Origin: Paenibacillus peoriae
GTDB lineage: Bacteria > Bacillota > Bacilli > Paenibacillales > Paenibacillaceae
Direction of reading: 5' to 3'
Length of the DNA stretch: 64,000 nucleotides
Assembly: GCF_022531965.1 (NCBI RefSeq)
Contig: NZ_CP092831.1
Location: 2,384,001 to 2,448,000, forward strand
Shown here: positions 27,240-36,724 of the stretch, piece after piece
Position numbering within the stretch: position 1 is the stretch's first letter
Layout of the letters: every line of letters starts with the position of its first letter
Program-made: the position numbers and the translations under genes
The notes under the pieces: generated by a model
Database searches by the model: none
Seen by the model: only the letters and a program-made list of their open reading frames with translations
What the model was told of the DNA's origin: nothing

Positions 27240-29996
27240 ATGAGGTTCACACATCTGGAAAAAGCAACTACTGTGCTGTCGGATCATCCGGTACGTCTGG
27301 CGTCTGCTTATGCAGTCGGTCCAGTCGAGCTTCCGGAAAATTGCGGTGTGGGTAGGGAATGGTCAAGTTATTTTGCCCATGAGGATTGGAATTTGGAAAA
27401 GGCTTGTGGTGAAGAAGGAGTAGAGCTTTCAGCCGGAGGAAAGGCAGCGTGCCGATTATTGACCGAGCTGGACCCTCGGACTGCGGAACTGAATCTAGGT
27501 GTTTTTCCGCCTTTGGCCGAACAAGAAAGGCTTTTGCTGGTTTCAAATCTTCGTTGTATGGCTGCACAGGAAGTGATTTTCAGACCCTTTGAAGGAACGG
27601 GACAAATATGGATAGATGGCACACTTGTATATGCGGAATCCGGTCCTTTTCGCTTGTATCTGGAGGAAGGCGATCACACGGTAGTTATCATTGCTGCGTT
27701 TATTCCCGAGGAGGCCCGCTCTATTCGTATCAGTGGAAATCAGGTATGCGACGAATCAGATGTGACAGAACTGCATCGAGAATTTGTAGAGCGTAATATA
27801 CGTTTTCATATGGCATGGCTAGAGGTTGAAGAAAGTGCTGGCAGGGAGGGCGAAGACAGCCCGATCTTATTTTATTTACTGCGTAAGGATCGGATAGATC
27901 TTCCCTTAGATCAAACGTTATGGGTCGAGGTAACGGATGATGAGGGCATGAAGCTGGATCGCTTTCCAGCATATTGGGAGCAGGAGCAAAGCTATGACTG
28001 GGATGAGGAAAAGGCCAGGAATACGGGAATGCTGCACTTCACTGTTACATATCGGGATCATGAGGCTGTGGAGCATCATTTTGTGTATTCGGTACTTGTG
28101 CGGCCTTTGTCAGTCGTCGTGGAGGGCTTGCAGGAAGAGTATGACCGGTACATTCAAGCCCGCGCTATAGATATTCTTCATTCTGCGCAGAAAATACAAA
28201 TAGAGGGCCTGCTTGAAGAATTAAAAAGGTTAACGGATTCTCCAGAAGATCCTTTTGAAATCTGGGATTACCGGGTTGTACGTGAATATATCAAGCTATT
28301 AAAACAAATTTTCACATATGGACATACCGAGCAGTCACATTCCCCATCCTTACTTCAAGAAGAACACATCTTTTTGTGTAATGACGGAATTGGGGAAGGA
28401 TTTTTTGTCTCCCGTTTGGACAATAGTTTGCAACGCTATACCATTCAGCTTCCCAGAAGCTATTCGGCTGACCGACAGTATCCTCTGATCGTTCTGATGC
28501 CAGGCAAGCGATATGAGCTGGGTTTGCCGGATTTTCAGAATCGAGGTTTTGGGCGAGGCTGGGAAGAGGAAGCTATATTCGTTACTTTTTCGTGCCGTGG
28601 TGTAACGTTGGGCAGTTATATTGGAGAAGCTGCTTTTTTGGAGGGGCTGGATGTCATACTGCAAGCGTATCGAGTGGACGAAGATCGGGTCTATCTGACG
28701 GGTTATTCGAACGGAGCATACGCTGCTTGGGCGATGGCACAGGCTTATCCTTCTCGTTTTGCGGCTATTGCGGTTATCTCTGGAGCGCCACATCCCAAGC
28801 ATCTGATAAATCTGTTGAATATGCCAATATTAAATGTATGTGGAGATCAGGATTACTTATTTGCACAAGCATTTACAGCCCCTGTAACAGCGCTTCCATC
28901 TGATCATTTTAAAGGTGTCGTAGAACGTCATTCTAATCACTGGGACACGCATGAGCTGAGACTTCTGGACGGTGTACTAGGCTGGCTTATGCAATGGAAA
29001 AGAGATGTCGTACCTCAGCGTATCGCCTACCGGACGGAACGGGGCAGACATAACCGGGCTTACTGGCTGGAACTGACGCGAATGGATGTAAATGAGGAAT
29101 ATGCCGAGTTGTACGGTGAAATGAGTGCCACAGGTGAGTTAGATATCGAGGCAGTTCACGCCGAAGAATTTATCATTCATCTTTCTCAAGAGGTCATGCC
29201 CTTGGAATTGGCCCAAGTTCGTATCGGAGCCCGTATTTTCGTGTTGGATTTGCGGGAATACAGTCGCTTTCGCTTTGTTAAGACACAGTCACATAAACGT
29301 CCCTCCCCTGAATACCGTTTGATTGCCGAACGGGAGGAAGAAAGCAGTGGATGCTTTACAAAAGAATCGGATGCCAAAAAGAAAATGGTGGATTCGAAAA
29401 GCGTGGGAAGAAACGTTTTGAGCCATGGTATGGGTGTGCTTGACGTTTATATGGATCGTCTTCACATTGTCCTTCCGTCCAGCTACGCTACACCGGAGGA
29501 AGAGCAGGCGGTGAGACGGACGGCGAACGCCTTAGCTAGCCCACGAACAGCGACTTGGAATCCGTATATCGGTGTTCATTATCCGGTGGTGTCTTCCAAT
29601 GATATTACGGAGGAAGCACTGGCTGATAGCAACGTGATTTGTGTCACTTCGGGCCTGTCCAGACATGAGCTGCTTCAGAAGCACCAAGCCGATCTGCAAA
29701 TTACATGTACGGAGGAAGGGTATACATTGGGCGGCGATTTTATGGCTGGCGAGTATTGCCTGTCATATATTCAACCTAGCCCATGGTCTGCAACCCAGCA
29801 AATGCTTGTCGTAGCGACCAATTCTCCCCGTATGCTGGGTAAAAACCTATTTATGCGCAGACTGATTATGCCCGGATACTTTAATGGTCTACACCCGTAT
29901 TTGAATAAAGAGATTATTGTGTATGATAGCCAGGGAGTGCGTGCTTTTAACTTTACTTCTATTAGACATACGCAGCAAAAACTGCAAGGCCAATAG
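27240..29996 (+). CDS. Large esterase/peptidase-like alpha/beta hydrolase
   Basis: A 918-residue protein without signal peptide. Residues about 1-290 are beta-rich and resemble a sugar-binding or GH2-like N-terminal region (GTGQIWIDGTLVY). Residues about 385-600 form an alpha/beta hydrolase domain with nucleophile elbow GYSNGAYAAW (S490), acid candidate in CGDQD (D536 or D538) and histidine in RHSNHWD (H564 or H567). This matches prolyl-oligopeptidase or feruloyl-esterase types. The last 300 residues resemble nothing I recognise. The start ATG follows CTGGAGGGGGAATGTT. It is monocistronic. The substrate is unknown. Confidence 0.7.
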   Translation: MRFTHLEKATTVLSDHPVRLASAYAVGPVELPENCGVGREWSSYFAHEDWNLEKACGEEGVELSAGGKAACRLLTELDPRTAELNLGVFPPLAEQERLLLVSNLRCMAAQEVIFRPFEGTGQIWIDGTLVYAESGPFRLYLEEGDHTVVIIAAFIPEEARSIRISGNQVCDESDVTELHREFVERNIRFHMAWLEVEESAGREGEDSPILFYLLRKDRIDLPLDQTLWVEVTDDEGMKLDRFPAYWEQEQSYDWDEEKARNTGMLHFTVTYRDHEAVEHHFVYSVLVRPLSVVVEGLQEEYDRYIQARAIDILHSAQKIQIEGLLEELKRLTDSPEDPFEIWDYRVVREYIKLLKQIFTYGHTEQSHSPSLLQEEHIFLCNDGIGEGFFVSRLDNSLQRYTIQLPRSYSADRQYPLIVLMPGKRYELGLPDFQNRGFGRGWEEEAIFVTFSCRGVTLGSYIGEAAFLEGLDVILQAYRVDEDRVYLTGYSNGAYAAWAMAQAYPSRFAAIAVISGAPHPKHLINLLNMPILNVCGDQDYLFAQAFTAPVTALPSDHFKGVVERHSNHWDTHELRLLDGVLGWLMQWKRDVVPQRIAYRTERGRHNRAYWLELTRMDVNEEYAELYGEMSATGELDIEAVHAEEFIIHLSQEVMPLELAQVRIGARIFVLDLREYSRFRFVKTQSHKRPSPEYRLIAEREEESSGCFTKESDAKKKMVDSKSVGRNVLSHGMGVLDVYMDRLHIVLPSSYATPEEEQAVRRTANALASPRTATWNPYIGVHYPVVSSNDITEEALADSNVICVTSGLSRHELLQKHQADLQITCTEEGYTLGGDFMAGEYCLSYIQPSPWSATQQMLVVATNSPRMLGKNLFMRRLIMPGYFNGLHPYLNKEIIVYDSQGVRAFNFTSIRHTQQKLQGQ

Positions 29997-30039
29997 CCAA
30001 TAAAAAAGTAACAATGTTATAATAATCCATAATTTAAAA

Positions 30040-30078
30040 AACCGTCTGGAGGCACATTGGCGATCCTGACGGTTTTTT
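30040..30078. terminator. Rho-independent terminator between convergent genes
   Basis: AACCGTC (30040-30046) and GACGGTT (30068-30074) pair across a 21-base loop, with AAAA before and TTTTTT after, so it may work in both directions. Confidence 0.7.
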
Positions 30079-30141
30079 GCTGGTTCATTGCAGTGATTTG
30101 TGATCGGGATGACGTCATATAAAGAAGGGCATTATGGCAGC

Positions 30142-31059
30142 TTAGCTTTTATATTGCTCCATCAGGTACATGATCTTTACTTCATCGGCCAAATCTCCAA
30201 AGGGTTCTAACGGATTCTCTTGAATGATATGATATAAACGCTGGACTCGTTCCTTTGGCAGTTTGCGCACATATCTGGAAATGAAAGCGGCATGGGTGAC
30301 TACGTAGCGCTTTTTACGGACAGCTGCACTGGCTACGCGGACGAGAATATCTTCGCCCCCTGCCAATTCCAGAATACGGCGCTCATAAAAGACTACGTAT
30401 CGGAATGTCCGGTCCTTGATCAGCTCACGATTGAGTCTGGCAATCTCTCCGATATATCTGACCATAAGCGGCTCAAAGCTCTTGATCAGGAGAGGATCGA
30501 GCGTTAATTCCATGTCTTTGCGGAGAACAAAAGATTGCAGCAGAGCGACCTGCTGGAGCCTTATCCGATCATTGTGAAGGAGTACAGCCATCTCACGCAG
30601 CATTTCATAGGAGACACGCTCACTAAGCTGCCGCAGGGCAACTGCGTTTTTATGATTAACGTTTAGTCCTTCCTGGATCTGCCCTATACGGCCTCTGAAC
30701 AGACGTATAAGCTGCCTACGCCGTTCATAAGGATAAATACCCTGCTGTAGAAGCACCAAGGGCAGCAGAAGAAGCGCACCGACGATACCGCACAGAAGCA
30801 TTTGTTGCGGCGAGTGGCCGAAAAAGACAGTAGCGGCCAGCAATATGACACTAACGACAAGGTCTTTACGAAAATAACGTTTGGCTCTGAGTCTGGCATA
30901 TTGCTCTACAGGGACTAGTGTATCCCGACCACATGATGTGCACTCTTCTTCCCAAAGGGCGGTAAATTGTCCACAACGCTTGCAGACTCTTAGCTTTTGG
31001 AAGGCGTACTCTGTGCGGGTAAATGGGCGAAATTGTACAGCTTGTTTGGAACTATTCAT
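30142..31059 (-). CDS. Zinc-ribbon membrane protein, uncharacterised
   Basis: A 305-residue protein. An N-terminal zinc ribbon is visible (CKRCG near residue 26 and CTSCG near 43). Two membrane spans follow (about 66-84 and 87-105), and then a helical basic cytoplasmic region of about 190 residues (LRQLSERVSYEMLREMAVLLH and similar). I choose ATG 31059 over GTG 31068 because GGAGAAG lies at the right distance. It overlaps the stop of a 50-residue membrane peptide gene and is divergent from the VWA-tubulin-GTPase operon. I cannot assign a function. Confidence 0.72.
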   Translation of the reverse strand: MNSSKQAVQFRPFTRTEYAFQKLRVCKRCGQFTALWEEECTSCGRDTLVPVEQYARLRAKRYFRKDLVVSVILLAATVFFGHSPQQMLLCGIVGALLLLPLVLLQQGIYPYERRRQLIRLFRGRIGQIQEGLNVNHKNAVALRQLSERVSYEMLREMAVLLHNDRIRLQQVALLQSFVLRKDMELTLDPLLIKSFEPLMVRYIGEIARLNRELIKDRTFRYVVFYERRILELAGGEDILVRVASAAVRKKRYVVTHAAFISRYVRKLPKERVQRLYHIIQENPLEPFGDLADEVKIMYLMEQYKS

Positions 31060-31204
31060 TGTGCTCACTTCTCCGGTTCAGCAGCGCTAGAAGCTCGGTG
31101 TCGATTTGTGTAATCGACGGGGCGCGTTTTTTATGTATATAGTAAATTAGTGATTTGATGGCGACAAAAAGAAACATAATCGCCAGACATCCGTATGAGA
31201 TCAT
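31052..31204 (-). CDS. 50-residue membrane peptide
   Basis: A small frame with ATG at 31204 after GAAAGAGGAAATACACT on the minus strand and TAG at 31054-31052. The product has one membrane span (about residues 3-23), then a basic KKR turn and a polar tail. Its last codons overlap the start of the zinc-ribbon membrane protein, so translation of the two is likely coupled. It may help insert or regulate that protein. No family is recognised. Confidence 0.65.
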   Translation of the reverse strand: MISYGCLAIMFLFVAIKSLIYYIHKKRAPSITQIDTELLALLNRRSEHNE

Positions 31205-31504
31205 AGTGTATTTCCTCTTTCTACTTGGATTTTTACTTCAATATTTTACATGGGCGGGTTTCGCTATTGTTATTTTTGTCGTATAAAGGAGAAGGCTGGT
31301 GCCCGATTGCCCTTGTTGGGGTATAATTATATCATTACTGCAGGATATTGGTAAAATCTCGCGGTATAACAGGCTTTTGGGTTGGATTCAGACCATTCGG
31401 GCAGTATTTTCAGCTGGCGCTCATGTAAAACTCATTATAATTTAATAGTAGGGGAGTACAACTGTAATTTAGAATGAGAATTAACCGGCAAAGGGGTACA
31501 AGCG
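31205..31504. other. Divergent regulatory region before the VWA operon
   Basis: These 300 bases lie between divergent starts. TATAAT-like sequences occur at 31321-31326 and 31436-31441 on the plus strand, the latter 64 bases before the VWA gene, but neither has a convincing -35 box. No operator was recognised. An AAGGGG ribosome site precedes the VWA ATG. Confidence 0.5.
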
Positions 31505-33307
31505 ATGTTTAGTAGAGACAGAAAATGGTTTTTAGTCATCGGAATCATATGTACAATGATCATGACCTCGATTTTGGCATGGCAGCCACAGATGGCGAAT
31601 GCCGCTTCACCCTCTGCTTCTAAGGTGGATGCGGTGCTGGTCGTCGATGTAAGTAATTCAATGAACACCAGTGATCCTGGGAAAATTGGCAATGAAGCCA
31701 TGAAAATGTTCATTGATATGCTGTCGACGCAAAATGACAAGGTCGGGATTGTAGCGTATACGGATGTCGTACAGCGTGAGAAAGCCTTGCTTAATATTAC
31801 ATCCGAAGCGGATAAGCAGGAACTGAAGACGTTTATTGACGGACTGAACCGGGGGGCGTATACTGACACCTCCGTGGGTGTCAAGGAAGCAATCCGCATT
31901 TTGCAAGATGGTAAAACAGCTGGACATGCGCCTATGATCGTCATGCTGGCCGACGGTAACAACGATTTTAATAAGACGACAGGTAGAACCGAAAGCCAAT
32001 CCGATCAGGATATGGCACAGGCTGTAGCCGAGGCTAAAAATAGCGGCGTTCCGATCTACACCATCGGCTTGAATGCAGATGGGAAGCTGAATAAAAACAA
32101 GCTCGCCGACATAGCGCAGCAAACGGGCGGCAAGTCCTTTATTACAAGCTCAGCGGATGACCTGCCGAACATTTTGAGTGAAATTTTCGCCAGCAATTTG
32201 AAGTTGAAAGTGGTGCCTTTGCAGTCCATTACGGCAAACGGCGACTATCAGGACGTAACGGTAACCGTACCGAACGATAGTGTGCTGGAGGCTAACATTT
32301 CGATCATGTCCTCGAAACCGGTGGATGCGAGACTGATAGACCCGTCGGGCAACAGCAAGCCGATTCCTTCGAGCGATGTGCTGCTGTCCAAGTCCAAAAG
32401 CTACTCACTGATTAAACTGCTCAAGCCTGCGGCTGGTGACTGGAAGCTCCAAGTCAAGGGAGTCCAGCAGGATCAGATTGATATTAATCTGGTATTTAAC
32501 TATGATCTGGAGCTGAAAATGGACGCACCGCCCGCCAAATCATACAAAAAAGGCGATGCAGTTCAAATTCGTTCCTACCTGACGAGCAATAGCCAGCATC
32601 TTCAGGATCAGGAATTGTATGCGAATATGAATGCTGTTCTGAAGGTCAAGGATCTGGATTCCGGTACAACGAATGAGGTGCCGTTAACCAACGCAGGGGA
32701 TTCTTTTACCGGTTCCTATACGATTCCAGATGAGCATGACTACGAACTAACCGTTAGAGCAGAGGAGAAGAGCTTCTACCGTGAAACACAGCCTGTAACC
32801 ATTAGTGCTAAAGCAGGGGCGACGAGCGGTACAAATACGGGCACGACTCAGCCAACAACACCTGCTGAAAAGTCCAAGCTAATGCCACTCATTCTTTTAG
32901 GGCTGGGACTGCTCGTTCTGCTGGTTGCCGCATATTTCATCTGGAAGGCTATGAAAAAGGCCAACCGTGGCTTTGTCGGTCAAATCGTACTGGAAATCCG
33001 GGATGAGAACACTGGCGAAAAAACGTATCCGCAGTACAAGAAGCTGAACACCTTCCGGGGCAAATTTAATCTGCACCAGTTGCTGCAACTGGCACCGGAA
33101 TTTGCTGGAACCGACAAGGTTGTGTTCACACCAGCCAATCAGGATCGTATCATTGTGCGCAGTACCTCCGAGATTACGATTGAAAAATCCGGGCGAGCTG
33201 TAGACACAGGCAACGGTCTTGAACTCAAAAACGGTGATCGTCTGACCATCCCGTTAGCCAGTGTGGACAAAACCATTTTGCTGGAATTTATTTCAGTAAA
33301 CAGCTAA
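31505..33307 (+). CDS. VWA-domain protein, signal peptide and membrane anchor
   Basis: A 600-residue type I membrane protein. Residues 1-34 form a signal peptide ending ANA. A von Willebrand A domain (about 42-225) has the metal site DVSNS (D48, S50, S52). Beta-rich modules fill about 235-440, then a Thr-rich linker. A single span lies near 459-481, and a 115-residue cytoplasmic beta domain ends the protein (LKNGDRLTIP resembles FHA-type turns). The VWA would face outside and could bind a partner through a metal ion. It heads a seven-gene operon with a tubulin-like protein 24 bases downstream. Linking outside sensing to the cytoplasm is inferred. Confidence 0.82.
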   Translation: MFSRDRKWFLVIGIICTMIMTSILAWQPQMANAASPSASKVDAVLVVDVSNSMNTSDPGKIGNEAMKMFIDMLSTQNDKVGIVAYTDVVQREKALLNITSEADKQELKTFIDGLNRGAYTDTSVGVKEAIRILQDGKTAGHAPMIVMLADGNNDFNKTTGRTESQSDQDMAQAVAEAKNSGVPIYTIGLNADGKLNKNKLADIAQQTGGKSFITSSADDLPNILSEIFASNLKLKVVPLQSITANGDYQDVTVTVPNDSVLEANISIMSSKPVDARLIDPSGNSKPIPSSDVLLSKSKSYSLIKLLKPAAGDWKLQVKGVQQDQIDINLVFNYDLELKMDAPPAKSYKKGDAVQIRSYLTSNSQHLQDQELYANMNAVLKVKDLDSGTTNEVPLTNAGDSFTGSYTIPDEHDYELTVRAEEKSFYRETQPVTISAKAGATSGTNTGTTQPTTPAEKSKLMPLILLGLGLLVLLVAAYFIWKAMKKANRGFVGQIVLEIRDENTGEKTYPQYKKLNTFRGKFNLHQLLQLAPEFAGTDKVVFTPANQDRIIVRSTSEITIEKSGRAVDTGNGLELKNGDRLTIPLASVDKTILLEFISVNS

Positions 33308-33331
33308 ACGAACCCTTAGGAGGTCATATCT

Positions 33332-36300
33332 ATGAAACCAGTAGTTAGAGAGCATATCCAACAATTAGACGTATCACTCGGCGGGGGGATCGTAAGCGAT
33401 AAGATCAGAGTGGATACTATTGATAATCCTATTTTAATTATCGGACTCGGAGGTACGGGAATTGATGCCCTTCTCCGCTTGAAATATCAAATTAACCGCA
33501 GATTCAAGCTTCCAGCAGATCCGATCTCCAAGAAAAAGAGCGATAAACCGGACAATGTGGAATTTCTCGCTTTTGAAACGAATGAACAAGACCGCAACAA
33601 AAAATACAAGGGGATTGGTTTGGACCCCATCAATGAGTTTGTATTGCTGTCCAATGCGGAAATCGGCGGATTGCTGCAAAACCGTAGCATTCTAGAGCCG
33701 TACATTACCGATTGGCTGTCTCCAGAGCTGAGCATTACCGATGGTATGAACGGGGCGGCAGGGGTACGTCAGGCAGGACGATTACTGCTGTTCACCAAAA
33801 TTAATCAGGTCGTTCAAAGCATTGACAAAAAAATCAAAACCTTGTCTGAGGGCACCAATAAGAAGCTTATGGTGTTCCTGCTGTCTGGTTTGTCCGGCGG
33901 TACAGGAAGCGGTACTTTCCTCGATATCTCATATATCGTCCGAGGAATTATTGAGCGCGATTATGGCTCTGCAGGTGTAGACCGTGTAAATACATTAGGG
34001 TATCTGTTTACACCGGATATTAATTTGGCGAACAAAAGCCTGAGTGAGCATACACGTGAATATATTAAAAAGAACGGCTATGCTGCACTGAAAGAGCTGG
34101 ACTACTGGATGAATGTAGACAGCCGTGGTGAACGCTTTAAGCAGCAGTACGGAAATATTTTGACCGTGAACTCGCCGCTTCCGCCGTTTAATCTGTGCCA
34201 TCTCATTTCGGCCACGAATACGGAAGGCAAGCTGTTGGAAAATGCTTATGATTACTGCATGAATGTCACCGCCGAAAACATCACCAACTTTATGGCGAGT
34301 GAGGAAAAACAATCCGGCGAAGAATTTGCCATTCATGACTATATCAGCAATATCCGTACCAATATCGCACAAATGAATAAGGCGTATCCAGCAAACTACG
34401 ATTACAATATTATCGGGGCTTCCTCGGCGGTGCTGCCAATGGAGGAAATGACGACATATCTGGCTTATCGAATGTTTGGCAAAATGTCCAAAATGTTCGA
34501 GCAATCGCCAAATCAAGAGGATGTAGAGAAGTTTGCCCGCAAGCTGGGCGTGGATCTGGATAGCATGATCAAAAACTTTGAATCCCGTGTACCTGAGCCG
34601 CTTCCGGGCTTTGAAAACAGTGAACGGTTAAGTTATAGCAATGTCGTTAAAATGCAAGTTGTCAATATGGACACCGAGCTGGAGCAAACGTTCCTGACGC
34701 GTGCCCGCGAAGAGTATATCAAAGCGAAGAAGCAGCTTCCTGGTGAAATTACAGGACAGTTTACGGATCAAATTCGCCGGATGTTTCTGCATCCTGAGCA
34801 AGGACCGTTTTATGTATCCCGCATGATTTATACTGAAAAAGGATTTAGCTTGCTGAAAATGCTGCTTTCATATGTGGAGACGTTGCGTGAATCACTGCAC
34901 CGTATTCCGACGGACATTGAATGGGCGCGTGAGCAGGCGAACGAAAAGTTGGGCGATGCCAAGAGCGCGTTTGTATCCAAGGATAAAAAGAAAAATGCGT
35001 ACATTGAAGCGAAAATTAATGAATATTGGCTGCGTGCTGATGTGGAACGTACAGAGCAGCTCATTGAATTTTATGAAGACCTGTATGACCTGTTGAATAA
35101 GGAAAATAGCCGCATTTATAATGTATTTACTGAAATTTTGAACGCATTGAGCGCAATATTCGAGAAGAATGGTGATCTGCTGATTAACGGCGAGGAACAG
35201 TCCGATCACAAAGGTAACAAAACGTACTATTGGAATCTGGTAAGTGTACCGGATATTTCTGAAGTTGTGACCAAGCTGCTGGATAACCGCAACGGTGACG
35301 ATTTGATTCGTGATTTTGCCCAAGAATTGCTCGAAAATTCAGATCAATGGGTGAAGGATCAGGATATGGACATCATCAGCTCAATCTCCAATTTCTTGAC
35401 TGATAAGTTCGGTGATCTCATTACCCGTTCCATGGAGGATTTCCTCGTCATGAAATACGGGCAAGATGAAGCCATTGAAAAATTTGTGGAGCGCTACATT
35501 GCGAGCAAACTGGATGAGGAAGCTGTACCTGTGTTCCATCTGAGCAATAGCTCTGGCAACTTGTACTTCCCGTCTTGGGGATTCGTTTCGGTACCTGTAC
35601 AGTCGCCTAATATCCTAAAAGGCGTTCGCAATTATCAAAATAATGCAATTGGAAAATCACACTTTACTATTAAAGAAAGTGAAGTTCGTAACCGGATTTT
35701 CTGGCTCAATACGCGTAATGGTGTTCCTCTGTTTGTATATACGCCGCTCAAAGTGTATGAAGAAAGCTATGAAAAAACGATTCTTGACCGCGAAGGTATT
35801 GGCCGCCATCTGGTGCAAACAGGCCAGAACAACTGGACTAATCTGCCGTCGCCGATTCCTGAAAAGTCATGGGGCGAAACTTACGTCAATTCGCGTGTGC
35901 AAGCATACAATGCACGCATTCGTAATGATTTTGACCGTGCCAAGTCACTTGGCGTGATTCGAGAAAAGGATGTCGATCAGAATACGAGCAGCCGCTTCAC
36001 TGTAATCCGTTCACATGCGCTAGATCTGAATGCGATGCTGGCAGGCTACGATATGCGTTTGCAGGAATCCAAGCCGAATTTGGGTGAGGTGAAAAGAGCA
36101 TGGTCTGAGTTGAAACGTCTGCTGGCTGAAGGGCTGGAGCAGGCCGGAAGCAAGGACATCTTTGGCAGCATCAATGAAGAGATGGCGAAGGAAAACCTGA
36201 TCCGTTCACCAGAGTTAACACAGGTGGTTCGTGAAGAACTGGTGAAATATACACAAATTGAAGCGAAAGCCGCTGAACTGGAAGCTTTGCTGGGTAAATA

Positions 36301-36721
36301 TCAGGATGAAGAAAAATGGCTGGATCAGTTCATTCAGGCTCTCTATACGGACACGATTACGAAAAAAGGCGCTTTGTATGTCTATGATCGTGACGAAGAG
36401 GAAGAGGCTTGGGAGCCGTTTGCGAACGTCATGAAGAGCCGCAATTATGTGGAGTTTGAAGTGTTTACAAACTTCCGTGGTTTGGAAGAAAAGAAATTTG
36501 CAGCTCTAATGCGCAAGGCGGATCGCCGTGATGTTGTATTGACTTCATCTGAGGATATTACACCATTGCTGGCAAAGCTGGATGAACTGGCTGCAACTTA
36601 CACAGAGGCCCGCAATCAATTGGAATATGAAAAGGTGGAGCTGGCTAACGGAGCGGAACTTTATGCATTCTATGCTCAAATGGCTGGAAAATTAAACGAC
36701 ATCCGCAGAAAGTTGAAATAA
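33332..36721 (+). CDS. Tubulin/FtsZ-like GTPase, large form
   Basis: An 1129-residue soluble protein. The N-terminal region (about 30-330) carries a Rossmann-like start LIIGLGGTGIDAL (35-47) and the tubulin/FtsZ signature in SGLSGGTGSGTF, with GGTGSG at 189-194 for binding the GTP phosphates. This matches the tubulin-like (Tubulin_2) group rather than FtsZ or TubZ, which are near 400-500 residues. The remaining 750 residues are mostly helical and acidic with coiled-coil-like stretches (about 900-1129). The start ATG follows TTAGGAGGTCATATCT. Nucleotide-driven polymerisation or switching is inferred. The gene ends 3 bases before the next start. Confidence 0.83.
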   Translation: MKPVVREHIQQLDVSLGGGIVSDKIRVDTIDNPILIIGLGGTGIDALLRLKYQINRRFKLPADPISKKKSDKPDNVEFLAFETNEQDRNKKYKGIGLDPINEFVLLSNAEIGGLLQNRSILEPYITDWLSPELSITDGMNGAAGVRQAGRLLLFTKINQVVQSIDKKIKTLSEGTNKKLMVFLLSGLSGGTGSGTFLDISYIVRGIIERDYGSAGVDRVNTLGYLFTPDINLANKSLSEHTREYIKKNGYAALKELDYWMNVDSRGERFKQQYGNILTVNSPLPPFNLCHLISATNTEGKLLENAYDYCMNVTAENITNFMASEEKQSGEEFAIHDYISNIRTNIAQMNKAYPANYDYNIIGASSAVLPMEEMTTYLAYRMFGKMSKMFEQSPNQEDVEKFARKLGVDLDSMIKNFESRVPEPLPGFENSERLSYSNVVKMQVVNMDTELEQTFLTRAREEYIKAKKQLPGEITGQFTDQIRRMFLHPEQGPFYVSRMIYTEKGFSLLKMLLSYVETLRESLHRIPTDIEWAREQANEKLGDAKSAFVSKDKKKNAYIEAKINEYWLRADVERTEQLIEFYEDLYDLLNKENSRIYNVFTEILNALSAIFEKNGDLLINGEEQSDHKGNKTYYWNLVSVPDISEVVTKLLDNRNGDDLIRDFAQELLENSDQWVKDQDMDIISSISNFLTDKFGDLITRSMEDFLVMKYGQDEAIEKFVERYIASKLDEEAVPVFHLSNSSGNLYFPSWGFVSVPVQSPNILKGVRNYQNNAIGKSHFTIKESEVRNRIFWLNTRNGVPLFVYTPLKVYEESYEKTILDREGIGRHLVQTGQNNWTNLPSPIPEKSWGETYVNSRVQAYNARIRNDFDRAKSLGVIREKDVDQNTSSRFTVIRSHALDLNAMLAGYDMRLQESKPNLGEVKRAWSELKRLLAEGLEQAGSKDIFGSINEEMAKENLIRSPELTQVVREELVKYTQIEAKAAELEALLGKYQDEEKWLDQFIQALYTDTITKKGALYVYDRDEEEEAWEPFANVMKSRNYVEFEVFTNFRGLEEKKFAALMRKADRRDVVLTSSEDITPLLAKLDELAATYTEARNQLEYEKVELANGAELYAFYAQMAGKLNDIRRKLK

Positions 36722-36724
36722 AGT

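Noticed and set aside
31321..31441. Two TATAAT-like boxes before the first VWA gene
   Set aside because: Neither has an acceptable -35 element at 16-18 bases, so no promoter is called.
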